Source: Oasisia sp. SBJ-2009 | Taxonomy: Eukaryota > Annelida > Polychaeta > Sabellida > Siboglinidae | Assembly (NCBI GenBank): GCA_964017155.1 | Contig: OZ024855.1 | Location: 4,372,190 to 4,436,189 of the forward strand | Direction: 5' to 3' | DNA: 64,000 nucleotides | Shown: positions 1-12,550 of the stretch, piece after piece | Position numbering within the stretch: position 1 is the stretch's first letter | Layout: each line of letters starts with the position of its first letter | The notes under the pieces: generated by a model | Told to the model about the DNA's origin: nothing | Databases searched by the model: none | What the model saw: only the letters and a program-made list of their open reading frames with translations | Program-made: the position numbers and the translations under genes

Positions 1-505
1 TACAACTTACAGTGACAAAACAAGACTATCTATGTTGTAAACTGCTGAACCCACTAGGGGCTGTGGGTAGAAACCTCAAAAAATAGAAACAACAATTTAC
101 ATAATGAAATCTGAAAGGACATAGTTTGCACATAACACATGATTACAAATGCGAACAAACTGTCGGCCGAAATATAATGATTTACTGAATGTAGAGTAGA
201 AAACTACACTATTTTTCCCATGAAATGAAACGGTGCTGATTTTCATGCCATCAACAAGTCAGTAACATATACAGATACAGAACAAAGTTATTTTTCCAGT
301 AACCTACTGGTCAATGTAATCATCTTAATTTTAGTTGCAAGTGGTCACGTTTTGTTACTACTTACAAATGAACAGAATTGAACTATTGCATTTTGTTCCC
401 TTTAACTATAAGGTTGCTTATTACCGAAGTGACTGCAAAGTGAGGTTTTACAAAAATATACAAAAGCACCCTTGAGTAAACAGAAAGAAGCGCTGATGTA
501 CTTAC

Positions 506-591
506 AGGAATGTGATGACCAGTCTTATTGTCCACCAGGAAACACTTGAACTCGAGCTGAATGTCAGGTCGGCCGTAGTCTTTCGTGTCAC
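506..591 (-). CDS. Internal coding exon 4 (third coding) of unrecognised minus-strand gene
   Basis: The exon runs from 591 down to 506. It is preceded on the minus strand by an acceptor (ctgcag) and followed by a consensus donor (gtaagt). It enters in phase 1, which fits the phase-1 end of the exon at 2320-2463, and leaves in phase 0. Read in that frame it is fully open and has real protein character: GDTKDYGRPDIQLEF, then KCFLVDNKTGHHIP. Codon use is GC-richer than the flanks. The rest of the gene lies left of position 1. I do not recognise the family; no transmembrane segment or catalytic motif is visible. Confidence 0.72.
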
Positions 592-2319
592 CTGCAGTCA
601 ACCAACACCCACACTGTGACAGCAGGTGACTTATATGTCATTGGTATTACTGCCAGGTCTATTTTAACATAATCACTCTGAAGATGAGCTTGTGTCCACA
701 ATGGTAACTATTCGTAAACACAGTGTTGTCAAGTCAAGTCAAGGCCTGTCACCAGCAGATGTAGCATTCATATGTACATGACATTAGAAATATTTTAAAC
801 TTGACTAAAATGTCAGTGTCAACACGAGTTTTACGAATACTAATTATATAAATACCATAGTAAGATGAGGTTACATACAACTAAACACTTGCACCTGATC
901 ACATCTGACATAAACCATACATAAGTAAACGTACAGATAAATGAGAGTATGACTGTATATCTCTACTCCAGTCATAGATAGATAGATACAAACATGGCCG
1001 ACATGTGGACGGCCTACCTGTAATGGAAACATTTCATACACACCTTCACCTTACCTGCGTCCCTCACAAACCACTCGCAGCAACTACGTACAGTTCACAA
1101 CCTCAGTGTTTATATCATAAATTCCCCGACTCGAAGCATAAACCCATGGAAAGACTGTGTAGATAATAATGACAAAGTTCTAAGACAAAGTAAGCCAGAA
1201 AACCCTGGCACTACTAGTATTACCACGCTGTCTATCACTACAGCCGCACAGAACGCCAGACTATGCTTTATGGCATATTTAGCTGGTTGCTTTGCCCTGT
1301 CTGGAATCACCTGGTGCTGTCAACTATTCTTGGACTGGTCACTCAAGAGTGGATCAACTCACTGGACAACAGAGATCTACAAATAACTTTGTATCATTTT
1401 TCTATTCACTTGAGAAATACTTTAGCCGTCATCCACAATATGGCACACTATATATGATTCACAGATATTAGCAATTCTACCCCTGGCTATTTTAGTCATA
1501 CAGGGTCTTGAGTTTTGACTGGTCAACTAACGTATCACTGGTTCTGTTACTAATTAAACTGTTGATGAATATAATATTTACCCATCATTTAATAACTTCC
1601 AGTGCTTACCTGCATCATACCCGCCACCCCTCCCCAGTTCTGGCAGATGGACTAGTCCAGGTAACCAAACTCCCTCAATTCTAGACAGAAGTATTTTCAG
1701 AATTCATAGGGAGGAGAGGAAAGGTAAGGCTGAGTGATGACACCAGGAAAGGCCTCCCCTGACCCAGGCTGCAGACATCATGCACGGACACCTCGGGATA
1801 TCATCCACAGTGGTGTGACTGGTGTCTAGTTTCTGTCTACACAAACAACTGTCTGCAGCGGATTACACAACTATAAAGTCTGGGTGTGTAACCTGGTGTA
1901 ACCATGATTATTTTACAACACAGAGTTACATTAATTTTAAGGTTTGAACTCATCATTTCACCATTAAATATTATTCAATGAATACGTCAAATTAAATGAG
2001 ATTTGATATAGTAATTTCTTAAAATGTTGGTTCCTAGGTGAAAACTATGTTATGAGGTGTCTCAAAACACACAGTACACACACACACATTATAGTTTCTT
2101 TGAACGATTAAGTGTCATCTTGTTGGTAATTGTTTATGGACAGATCACATTAGTTACATCAGGTTATTAGACGGTCACTAGAAAACGGTTTGTTGCAGAA
2201 CTTCCCCAGTAATGACTGTCACCGGATGAGTAGATAGTGTCTCCTGTCACCCAAGATGCTGCTCCAGAGGACTACCAACTGGAATATGTGTCACTATTAC
2301 TTGTTGGTCAGTCACAAAC
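592..2319 (-). other. Intron of unrecognised gene
   Basis: Intron between the 2320-2463 and 506-591 exons. I see no convincing further exon. A short stretch near 1070-1100 has a donor-like gtaagg on the minus strand, but inserting it would break the phase match of the flanking exons. Confidence 0.55.
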
Positions 2320-2463
2320 CTGCTGTCTGTTTGTTGATGACCAGTCCAGTGTGCTGACCGCCGGCTTTGTGCGCCACTCGACTCTCATCAATCTGGGCAC
2401 GTTTGACCTTCTCGAACTTGATAGAGGTCACCTTGCCACTCTTCGTCGGCGTCATTACAATTT
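2320..2463 (-). CDS. Internal coding exon 3 (second coding) of unrecognised minus-strand gene
   Basis: The exon is bounded by an acceptor (atgttacag, minus strand) just above 2463 and a donor (gtttgt) just below 2320. It enters in phase 1: the leftover G of the first coding exon plus AA gives Glu. It leaves in phase 1, matching the exon at 506-591. It encodes EIVMTPTKSGKVTSIKFEK, then VKRAQIDESRVAHKAGGQ and HTGLVINKQTAG. The product is basic, soluble-looking and conserved in style. Joined to its neighbours it would begin MEDEEIVMTPTKSGKV. The donor is weaker than consensus but phase continuity on both sides supports it. Confidence 0.72.
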
Positions 2464-5400
2464 CTGTAACATGTACAAGACACATCTTACGTTGAGCACT
2501 GAACCGTGGCGGTTCAGACAACATACTTTCAACGTCTAACTTAAACGAAACCAAGTTGTGTATTACCTGGAATTGTGTCAGACTAAAATAATGAATGGAT
2601 CAAGTTTTCTGTCACAATATGTTACCCACAGGAGTTTGTGGCTGACTGATTTTACAAATTAATATAAATACTGCCTCATCCCCAGCAGATGCAGAGTCTG
2701 CAAGTGCAAAGGATTCAGTGTGCATCTGTTAATTTCTCCCACAGTATGTATGTACAAGCTGTCACTAGTGGACAGGAACACACACATTGCAAGCACGTCA
2801 CATACATGCACAACTAAGACAGACAATACGTAGTAAAGATATATTCAGGACATCTACCAAAATATTTGGCATTTAATCGACAGTCGCACAACTTGTGCAC
2901 AACTTGCAGACACTAGCAGTGCTGCCACTCACATTTGTGTACCAACAGCCAAGTGTCATGTTTGTCATTTGAATGATACTAAACTGATAATCACTGTGAT
3001 AACCAGAAGACGTCATTGACCAAACTTCAATGAACATTGCTGGATATCTTCCAGCTATGATAGATAGGTGCTAAAAATCAAATCCATGTGCCTTGCTAAC
3101 GATGTAACACCCAACTAGCCAAAGTGAACTATGCAAGCAGAGGGAGGGATTGATTATCGAACATGTCACACTGGACATCCTGGCGCCACTGTTCGCCGTT
3201 TCCTCGTGGCTACAGACATTTAGGTGATATCGTGATAATTGACGTTATTTCAACCATTTGTCTCATTGTTAGAAATGTTTATTTGATAATGACACTTAAA
3301 AGCTTGACTTTGAGAATAAAACGAAGCAGGATATAGAAATACAGCTAATGAATAACAGTTGTTGTTTAGAAAGTCTCCACAAGGTGGCGTCACCACCATA
3401 GAAAGTAATGTCACCGACTCTGTCAAACCATAATTATCATAGTGGATGTCTTTAAATTGTGACTCTAATTATAATAATGTGGTAAATATCAACAGTCAAC
3501 ACAGTGATAGTTGTATTGGGTCAAGGAATCAGATGAATGAAGTAATCTGATAAATGTAGCTGGCTAAATACAAACACTGCTTTCTGTACAACTGATGCGT
3601 ATCTCACAAGTTCACAGCAGTAACTGGTGGCGTGACAAATTGGAAGTGTCACATCCATGTCCCAATGGTATGTTATCTTGGCTAGGTGCTTTTCCACCAT
3701 ATGACCCTCATCAAAGTTGTACAACTACGCTAAACAGTGAAACATAATTTCTATGCCTGGGAGTTAGAGGGTTAAATGTTAAACAAACAGAGCCAGCTGA
3801 CAGTGACCTGTCAATAACATGGCTTGGTGATAAGCCTGGCGAGAAAAGGAACACACTTTTTACAGACTCTACAGCCCACTGTACACAGGCTGCAAATGGC
3901 CTACATCCTCAAGTTTACAGACAAGTGTGATCTAACCTCAGTCAGTGGCACCAACCAGCAGAATGCGGCTCTCAGATAAGTGGTTGTGAAATAGTTAGTG
4001 AGGCGTCACTTTATAGTGAGGCGTCACTTTATTGCATCATTTTTATAGTAAAAAAACAGGCCTGTGAATACCATGCCTCATTAATAACATGCAGATTACT
4101 ACATGGGCTGGTTCAATACAAAAATTGCTGGCTGCCCACGAGATTGAATAGGCAACAATTATCATGGAACATGGTGGAAATCCAGTTAATTCCTCTGCCG
4201 CTCATTTTGGGAATCCACACTCCAATCTCCAATGCCCGTAAGCTCTTGCTAACGTTTTGACCAGTCACAAGTGGACAACTCTGTGTAGCCCCTTTTCCAA
4301 GATGGTTGAAACGTGGATTTGGAAGCAGCGTGTTGTGTCTTGCTTATAAATATATTCTAACTAATGGATACATAATTTTATGTGATTGCTTACTGCAGAC
4401 CAAAGATTATACAAAAATAAATATGGCAGCATGGATGGCTTACATTAATCACTTTAACACCAGTTGGGATTTTAACATCCTACCATGGCACATATGAAGC
4501 CTGTAGACGAGGCAAAGAGTCTCAGTCTCAGGATTCCCTTCAATCACAGAGTGGTGATGGTGGCTAGTTGCTACTATCACTGGGACTTAGTGGGTGGTCA
4601 GTCAGTCTAGTGACTGCAACCAGTGTACAGACCTTTTGATAACCACTCCAACACACACATTCACCTGTGTCAACCACAATATGACAACACTAAGGGTCAC
4701 CTGGTGTCTCCATTAGGTGCCTGTTCTCAGAGCATCCCCACCACAACTACCCACTACAGCCTAGCCATCTGCTAGTGACCTAGACAACCCTTACATTGGT
4801 GTAACAACATTCACTGCTTTAACAGACCAATGTAAATAGAACAGGATGAATACAGTGCATTACACTTTGATTACTCAACTACTAAATATACTGCACCACT
4901 TGAACAATGCACATAAAATTAGAATAAACAATGGCCCAGTGCCTCCCATGCACAAACACCCGGCCTAGTGTAGCCAATTAAAGTGGAGCCATAACTTGGC
5001 ATTGAGTCTACATTAACAATGATATAGAATAAGGCCAGGGACACTCTGGCTGTCTCATCACAGGCTCTATACACAGGCTGTCCCACTGTATATACACTGA
5101 CACTCAATTTACACACCAGGGACAGCACAGGGTAGACAGAGACATGACATCACACACACCACCACCCACTGGGGTAGAGGGAGCAAGACCAGTGACTCAG
5201 TCTCTACTACTTGAGACACCCTTCCTGTTGAGTCAAACAAGCACATCCCCAACCACTAGTGGCTGTGTGGTCATCTCAAGTGACCCCCCTGGTGCAGTCC
5301 CCCCTTCTATATTACATAAACACTGCAACACACTGTCATCATCTAACAGGATGCACTTCTCATATCAACGTTTTCCTGTATACTCCTCAAGTTAAATCAA

Positions 5401-6421
5401 GTGCTTGCTGAACTTCATGTTCACATCTCTATTGTATACACGTTTGAGGTGTGCTAGAAATGGTCTCAGTTTCTGTTTCTTCTGTAATTGACCTGTGTAG
5501 GGTTAGGGCAATGTCTCTGCCTCAGTATAATTAATTCAAGATATTAACAAAACGTGCATCATTCACTAAAGGTTTCAACTGCTATTATGACATGATAACA
5601 TAAACTTTCACTATATCCACTGTAGATGAGTAAAAATAATAATCAAAATGCTCAGTTATTGCTCACACAGTTCACATGAATACTACATGTATATATATAT
5701 ATATAAAACATTAGTGGGTGATGTTAGCCAGGATATGCAACATGGGTGAACTTAGTGGAGCGCATTCATTTAAAAACACAACAGTCTAAATATTCATAAC
5801 ATCTGTGACCCTGGGGCAGAGACATTGCATACACAAACAGGTTGGTCAACTTGGTTGGTAACAGGTAGTCTACCCCACCCTGGGAGTAGCTACACCAGGT
5901 ACACCCTAGTATCTAACACTGGATCAGCCATAATAGACAGTCAGTAGTGAGGCATAGTTGGACAACCATTAATGGCAGTGTTAAGAAGACGACCCACTGG
6001 CTATCAGTATCACACCCATGTGTGGAGAATGTATGTTGACAATGCCTGGGTGTGTCAGTCCAGACACCTATACTTGCTCCAGCAGCCAGGCAGGAGCAGC
6101 ACCAGATAGCAGGCTCTTTCAAAGGCAGGCACACACACTGACTGACTGGCAATATGGCTGAATACCTGCATGCATTGGTGAGCACCCTGTCATCAGATAA
6201 GCTCAGTTGTCAAGCACAGATGTTCACCTGTTGTATCTGACCTCAAGTCAAATATACACCACGCAGACAAGTACCCGTCATAATGTCTTGTCCAAACTAG
6301 GACCATCCACTTTTTATGATCAGATCGTCCTCATCTGTACAGTTCTAATTTGTCTGTTTGTCCGAACTAAGCACAGACACAATATAACAGTGTAGACGGT
6401 AATCCAATTTTATAAACATAC
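2464..6421 (-). other. Intron of unrecognised gene
   Basis: About 4 kb between the start-codon exon and the next coding exon. It contains a 17-bp direct duplication (about 4001-4035, gaggcgtcactttatagt) and a short (AT) tract near 5690. No other feature is supported. Confidence 0.5.
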
Positions 6422-6497
6422 CTTCATCTTCCATTTTGAGTTACTGTTTGTGTGCTAAGTCAAATCCTCCCAGTTACTACGGCTTCAAGTTCTCAAT
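6422..6497 (-). CDS. Exon 2 with start codon of unrecognised minus-strand gene
   Basis: On the minus strand a strong acceptor (polypyrimidine run then tttacag) precedes position 6497 and a donor (gtatgt) follows 6422. The exon is mostly 5' UTR; the start codon is at 6434-6432 in the context tcaaaATGG. Coding reads Met-Glu-Asp-Glu plus one base (G), phase 1, which fits the next exon at 2463. An upstream stop in the UTR (the TAG/TAA cluster around 6460-6480) means coding cannot extend further 5'. The 5' UTR presumably joins the noncoding exon near 16.7 kb, giving a ~10 kb first intron. Confidence 0.65.
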
Positions 6498-9400
6498 CTG
6501 TAAACAGAAGAAAAAAACAATTAGTGAATGTAAACAATATTTGTAATATGACATCAAATACACAAGAGAACATATAACTCAAACAAGGATATATTTTGAG
6601 TAGTTTGAACATAACATAATAGGAATAATCACGTCTTACTCTGATTCTGTATCTTTGATAAGTCAGTTAAGATTACATACAGCAGGTAGCACAAGGTAAC
6701 CTTATTAAAACACCATTTAGGGATGCTTTACTTAAAAAAATCTGTTAACGATGCATAATGGTAGCCTAGTGTTCCCCTCCCCAAGTCTATTAACAACAGC
6801 CACTAAACAACCAAGATAATCACACCTGACACTGATTGAATCTAGCTACCTGTGGGCTGTACCCCTGTGGGAGTATATCATCATTACTGCCAGACAATGT
6901 AAGTTCACCACCTGGATATATACAACACTTGTCCACAGGTACATAGTGCTGCACAGTACACAGTACACAGTACACAGTACACAGCACCAACAGTGAATGG
7001 GTGCACTATCAACAGACTCAGGGGGTAGTCTTTGGCCAGAGGGTCAGATACTCATCTGGTCATCTTCAGTACCAGCAAATGACTGACCAAGATGCATAAT
7101 TACAACTGATAAGACTAGTGGAATTTACAGGGGGGCCAGCTGGCCCCTAGATTAACTAATCCTGCCCATTAATTGATAGCCTGGGTACCTACACTAATGC
7201 CTGTCACTGGCAAAACTGGTAGTAAAACCAATCAAACTGGTCAGTATGAATTAACCAAAATGGTTAAAATGACACAGATTTGTCATTGAGAAACACTAAA
7301 ACTGACTAATAATGGCTGTGCATTAACCTGAATGGATGCCATGCATGCTGTTCATGCACTAAACAGCACATCATTGATTCATTTAAGAACTAAGATCAAC
7401 AATAAATATTTCTGGCTACACACCTGAGGGGTACAGTGTCCTGACTGAGAGGGAGACCTCAACAACTGGTGACAGACTGGATCACCCTCAGAGGACTGAG
7501 AGTTACAAATAACTACAAGTAACACTTCAGGTGTAGCAAGATACGTCCAGGTTCCATACTCTCAGCCGTCATCAACACACAGGACAATCAGACTGAACGG
7601 TTCACGGAATGAAACCTTTCATTCTTGATTAGATTACGCCTCACCTAATCAAACATTTGTGTATCCCTGTAGATATACCTGGCTTTGTGCTTCCATTAAA
7701 CAAGGTGCCAGATCAATATGAGCAGACAGCGATATTGCCGCCAATCAATTGTGAGGCGACAGCCAGAAGCGCCACACTAGACACCAGACTGCTGGTGTCC
7801 AACCAACAATAGTCTGCCCCAGACCATCTCGCAGACAATATCATGGCTCCACTGGTGTAGCCCTGTCAATAATTCATGCCACATTCACTGTCAGAGGTCA
7901 ACTGGCCATGATGTAGGAGTCTAAAAGCCTACCATTATCACATTACGTCGATAATTGTATTAAAATACTAATCAGGTAGTATGTATCACTTGTGTTGTAA
8001 ACCGACACACTAGACCGACCAACATGTGTAGAGCAGCAATGCCATCTGCCATGGAAGTATGTCCACTGACCTGATTAAACTTGCAATTAAACTTACTTGA
8101 CCATTGAATGACAAACTAACAGCAGGTTTATGAATTACATAGTGTTCTGTAATTATTGATCTAAGGTATAATTTAGTAATTTTCAGATAAAAAAATTATA
8201 CCATAAAAATAAGTGTAAACAATCTGAGTGAATGTACTGCTGTACCAGTGACAGGAGAGGGGAGTAATTACAACGCCAACAGTACTAAAGTTACTATGAA
8301 TGTGTGTTGGACTGTGACAAACAGGTCATTCAAGTGTGTCCTCTCTCCTGCTGCTGCTGGCTGGCTGGCTGGCTGGGTGGACCACCACTCTGTGAGTTCA
8401 CTCCTCTACTCTAGCAAGCTACACCCTAGTGGCATCACATTTCCTGGGGATACTTCCTTCTATGCCTCACCCTATTAAAACATGAATTTCCAACTTCCCT
8501 CTCACATCCCAAGTTGTGTCCCATGTCACAGGCCATGTGTCCCAGTTTCTGAAATACCAGCATCCTGTTGGTGACTGTCCACTGGGCCCCAGTCAGCCTG
8601 TGGGACCTTGTAATAGTTGCATAGCTGCTGTATCAATTACACAACACTGCTGGCAATTACACATTCATGAGAGATAATCAATATGACTGCACTAACATCA
8701 ACTTAGCCAAGTTTCAGGACAGAACTATGTCAATGAATGAGTTCCACGGCTCTGTCACGCCCACCCGGGCATTCCGCTAGTCCACTAGTTGTAGACACTT
8801 GTCATGATTTATATACTGTATTCAGTAGATATTTCTAGAACTCTATTCATAACTTTAGGACCCAAAATCGAACACATTTAATACAAACTACAGCCAGTGT
8901 GTTCATGTGTGTGTGAACCTAATGTATGGAATAAGTTTATGCCAGCGCCAACATACTACCCGGGTGTCATGGCAACATACTACCCGGGTGTCATGGCAAT
9001 GGTTATCAAGAGTTTACCCATCTTACACACTGGGGGGGGGGGGGGGGGGGGGTGGGGTCAGATCACACCAGGCAATTTATGTGAACAAAAACAACACTTT
9101 TGGTTGACATCTGTTACTGTTTCAGGGAATTGAATGACATAAACTATGACTGGGCTGAGGGCAGCCACTGCAGAAGTATGACATGATCTGTGTGCCTGCC
9201 TACAATAAAACCACAATTCCCGCCCTCCAACATGAGTCAAGTAGTACTACAGGATACACTGAATCCTGTCTGGTGTCTAGATACTCTATTAAACTCAGTC
9301 AGAGTTTGATCAATGGTCGGACCAGGCCTATATGTAGAACAGAAACTCTGTGCACAGCAAACATTCAACGAGGTGATGATAATGTGAAGGCTACTGCCAG

Positions 9401-9894
9401 ACTGGTCAGTCACTGGTCAAGCCGTGGAGCTGCTGCTACCTGGTACAGTACCTAGACAGAGCATGCTGGTCAAGCTAGTGGAACTAGAGTTCAGCCGAGG
9501 ATGCTCAAAATCAATACAGGTCGGCTTGGACTCTGCATTCCTGCCAGTCACACCATGACATACCAGACCATTAGTTGCTGCTCTCATCAACCTCCTGCTC
9601 AGTGAACACAACCAGGAGAAATATGGCTCTGACTGACATCTCACTGACACACTTCTCGTAGTATTTATACAACTTTGAAAGAAATAACAGCCTGAGCACT
9701 TGCAACATGGCGTTATATGGGTGAAGGTTATTTTGTTCTGTAGTAAAATGCAGGCCTTAATAAGTGTTAATATACAGGTGCTATGACTGTACAATACAAC
9801 TGTATTCAACGCTGTAAGGGCAATTACATTGTTGTTTGGATGGGCATATCAACAATTCATCACAGACTGAAGAACAAACATGCAACAATCAGCC

Positions 9895-10160
9895 TTCGTG
9901 AACCAGACCTAGATAGAATGGTGGATCACATCCAATTTGCACGAATTCGTGAACCAGGCCTAGTGGACTCACATCTAAAGGACAACAACCTGTCTCATTG
10001 AACCAGGCCTATGTAAAATAGTGAACCCACATACGACAACAAGCTGTGCAGTGTGTGTACCTGTGTTCATAAACCAGGCCTAGACAGAATGGTTGACACA
10101 CATACAACAGCCTATTTTTATGAAGCAGATCTCAGCACAATAGGCCTACACATGGGCATT
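9895..10160. repeat. Degenerate tandem repeat with motif GAACCAGGCCTAG
   Basis: At least four diverged copies of a motif like gtgaaccaggcctagacag, followed by aatggtggatcacat, recur at 9898, 9949, 9998 and 10069 with spacings of about 50-70 bp. The divergence suggests an old array. Confidence 0.55.
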
Positions 10161-12424
10161 AGTTTTATATTAAACAGACCTAACCACAGCCAACACACAG
10201 TCACACTCACACAAACACATGGCAGGAGGCTACACTGAATGAAGCATAAAAACCAAATTTCTTCTCAGAATATCATGTATGTAAATCAACATTCATAGTA
10301 GGCTTTCTTAGAAAACAATTACAGACCGGTGCATTTAGTTTTATTCACACTCAAATCGACGGGACTCCCCAAGCAGACACATATCTTGTGTCTTAAGGCA
10401 AGTCTGCTATGACTAGACCCTGACACAGGGGTATTACTTTCATGCCCTATCAAAGGTTCATCATCAAACAACTCCTATCCTGTGTGTTTTTAAAACTTCA
10501 AAGTAGATCTTCTCGCCTTGTGAAATCAAACAAACAAATGGTGCCCTGTTTTTACAAGTAACAGAAAGGTAAGTACAGGGTGGGCCTCATGCTGGTATTC
10601 CAGTTCTCCAGGAATAGAAAATGTAATTGTTCAGAATGAGAAACCGTGACAATGCAAAAAAGATTGTGAGTTGTCTTCAGTGAGTTCTGTTGTCTAACTG
10701 TAGCCATGTTTAATGTGTATTGAAGAGGACAGTTGCCTGGCAACGCACAGTTGGCAGCACCAGTCACAACATGTCACTCAGGGTCTCCTTTAAAATAACT
10801 ACAACCACAGTTCAAAGGTCAACCCAAGCAGGGAGACACATCAGACATGTGCATGGCTCAGAGAGTTGGCATATGTCTAAAGTAGAATGCTTAGTTGTAC
10901 TCGGGTAGTATAGAAACTAAGTATACTGTAAAAGTGTGACTATGATCACACTTTATTATGGCAATTTAATAGTCGAAGTTTAAACGCAGTGGTAGACATT
11001 TTTTTTCTTTTTCTTTTAAATAAAGTTACCATTCAAATAGGACATTTTATATATATTTAAACTAAGTGTAACTAAGCAAATTGTTTAGCCTAATTCAGAT
11101 TTATAACATAACTGTACGGATCAAGAAGTGGACGGACATGTTTTTTCCTTTCAAATGCCCCTCACTGGTCTGTCAACTTTGCGTTGCTGGTCCCTTAGCC
11201 AATGTTCTGCTGAATAGTCCTTCAGCCATTCCACTGCAGACAATGTCCCTTAGCAGTAAAACTACTGATATGGTCCCTGAGCCATAGTGCATAATGAGGT
11301 TCCTGTAGTAACAAACCCTGAAACAAATCCAGAGTCCAAAGGTCCTTGTGTGACTGGTGGGAAGCCTTTTTAGTAGTCCCTGCATTCCACACCCACGAGG
11401 TTGGGAGGTGGGCGTGGTGCCGGGGAGTCTCCCAAATCCCTTTCTTCCCATTGGGTGTTAAACAGGCCAGGTCCCAACATGAGCAGATTAATGTTTCCCT
11501 TGTGATCGTTTCAATGAAATCCTCCTATAATTGCTTATTCATGCAGGAAGACACGATGTATTGATATTTGCTGCTTGTGGTGATTGCCAGGGACTAAGAG
11601 CTACTTTTGATGGTCATCACAAATTCAGCCAGACTGTGACATTCACAATGCCACCATGTTTTGTAACTGTTCACGTAGAAGTAGCCGACGTTTTGCTTTT
11701 CAATTCATGATTACTTTCCTGTATAATCATGCACACGGCTATACGTATTAAATGGATTCAGTGGAATTAATTTATCTAGTAGTTTTATTTTTATTTGGGA
11801 AGCCTTTCTATGTTTGGTTATGTCTGTCTTCATTGACAGAAACACAGAAGTGACAGTGACACAAAGAACCAGGAGACACTGACCACAATGACCAGCAAAA
11901 GTCTGGACTGTGTCATATCATGTCACGATAATATTTCCATATTCAAGTGAAAAACACATCTTTATTTATTTCATGAATGAATACTGCTGAAATGTTTTCT
12001 GCAAGATTAGAAATACCATTACTAGCTTAATGATCACATGACTTCAGAAAACAAATATTCCTCTAAAAAAATTATAATAATGCTGTAATTACCCACATGG
12101 AAACCATAAATCCACCCATCTACAGCCAGCTAATGACTTGGACAATTCTGTTCAGTGACTGAGAGAAATTGGTCAGATCTCCACTGGCTGCTACGGGAGA
12201 CAAATGGGTCTGATTTCCCACATTGGACTGAGATTCATGTTTGCTCCATGTGCATGAATACACATCGTAATTGTGAGAAGAAAAACTGGTTTTAAACAGG
12301 GCAGGGGAAAATTGGGTATTTACTGGGGAGTAAGGCAGTCATTTACAGTTGACATCTAGATGTATGTGAATCCGTCGGAGAAGGCGATACACGTGTATAT
12401 ATAAACTAGTGTGTCATCTGCATA

Positions 12425-12550
12425 TAAGTGAGATTTATGTTAAATGATTAGTAATAACTCGACTAAATGATGTAGTGTATAAGCTAATAAGAACAGGACC
12501 AAGGACAGATCCCTGTGGAACTTCAAATGGAATATATTTTGGGAACAAGC
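12425..12550 (+). pseudogene. Possible degenerate retroelement-derived fragment
   Basis: One frame reads RTGPRTDPCGTSNG, resembling a short GPRxDPCGTP-type block that I recall from sequences annotated as reverse-transcriptase remnants in marine invertebrates. There is no extended open frame and flanking frames are broken. Low confidence. Confidence 0.2.
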
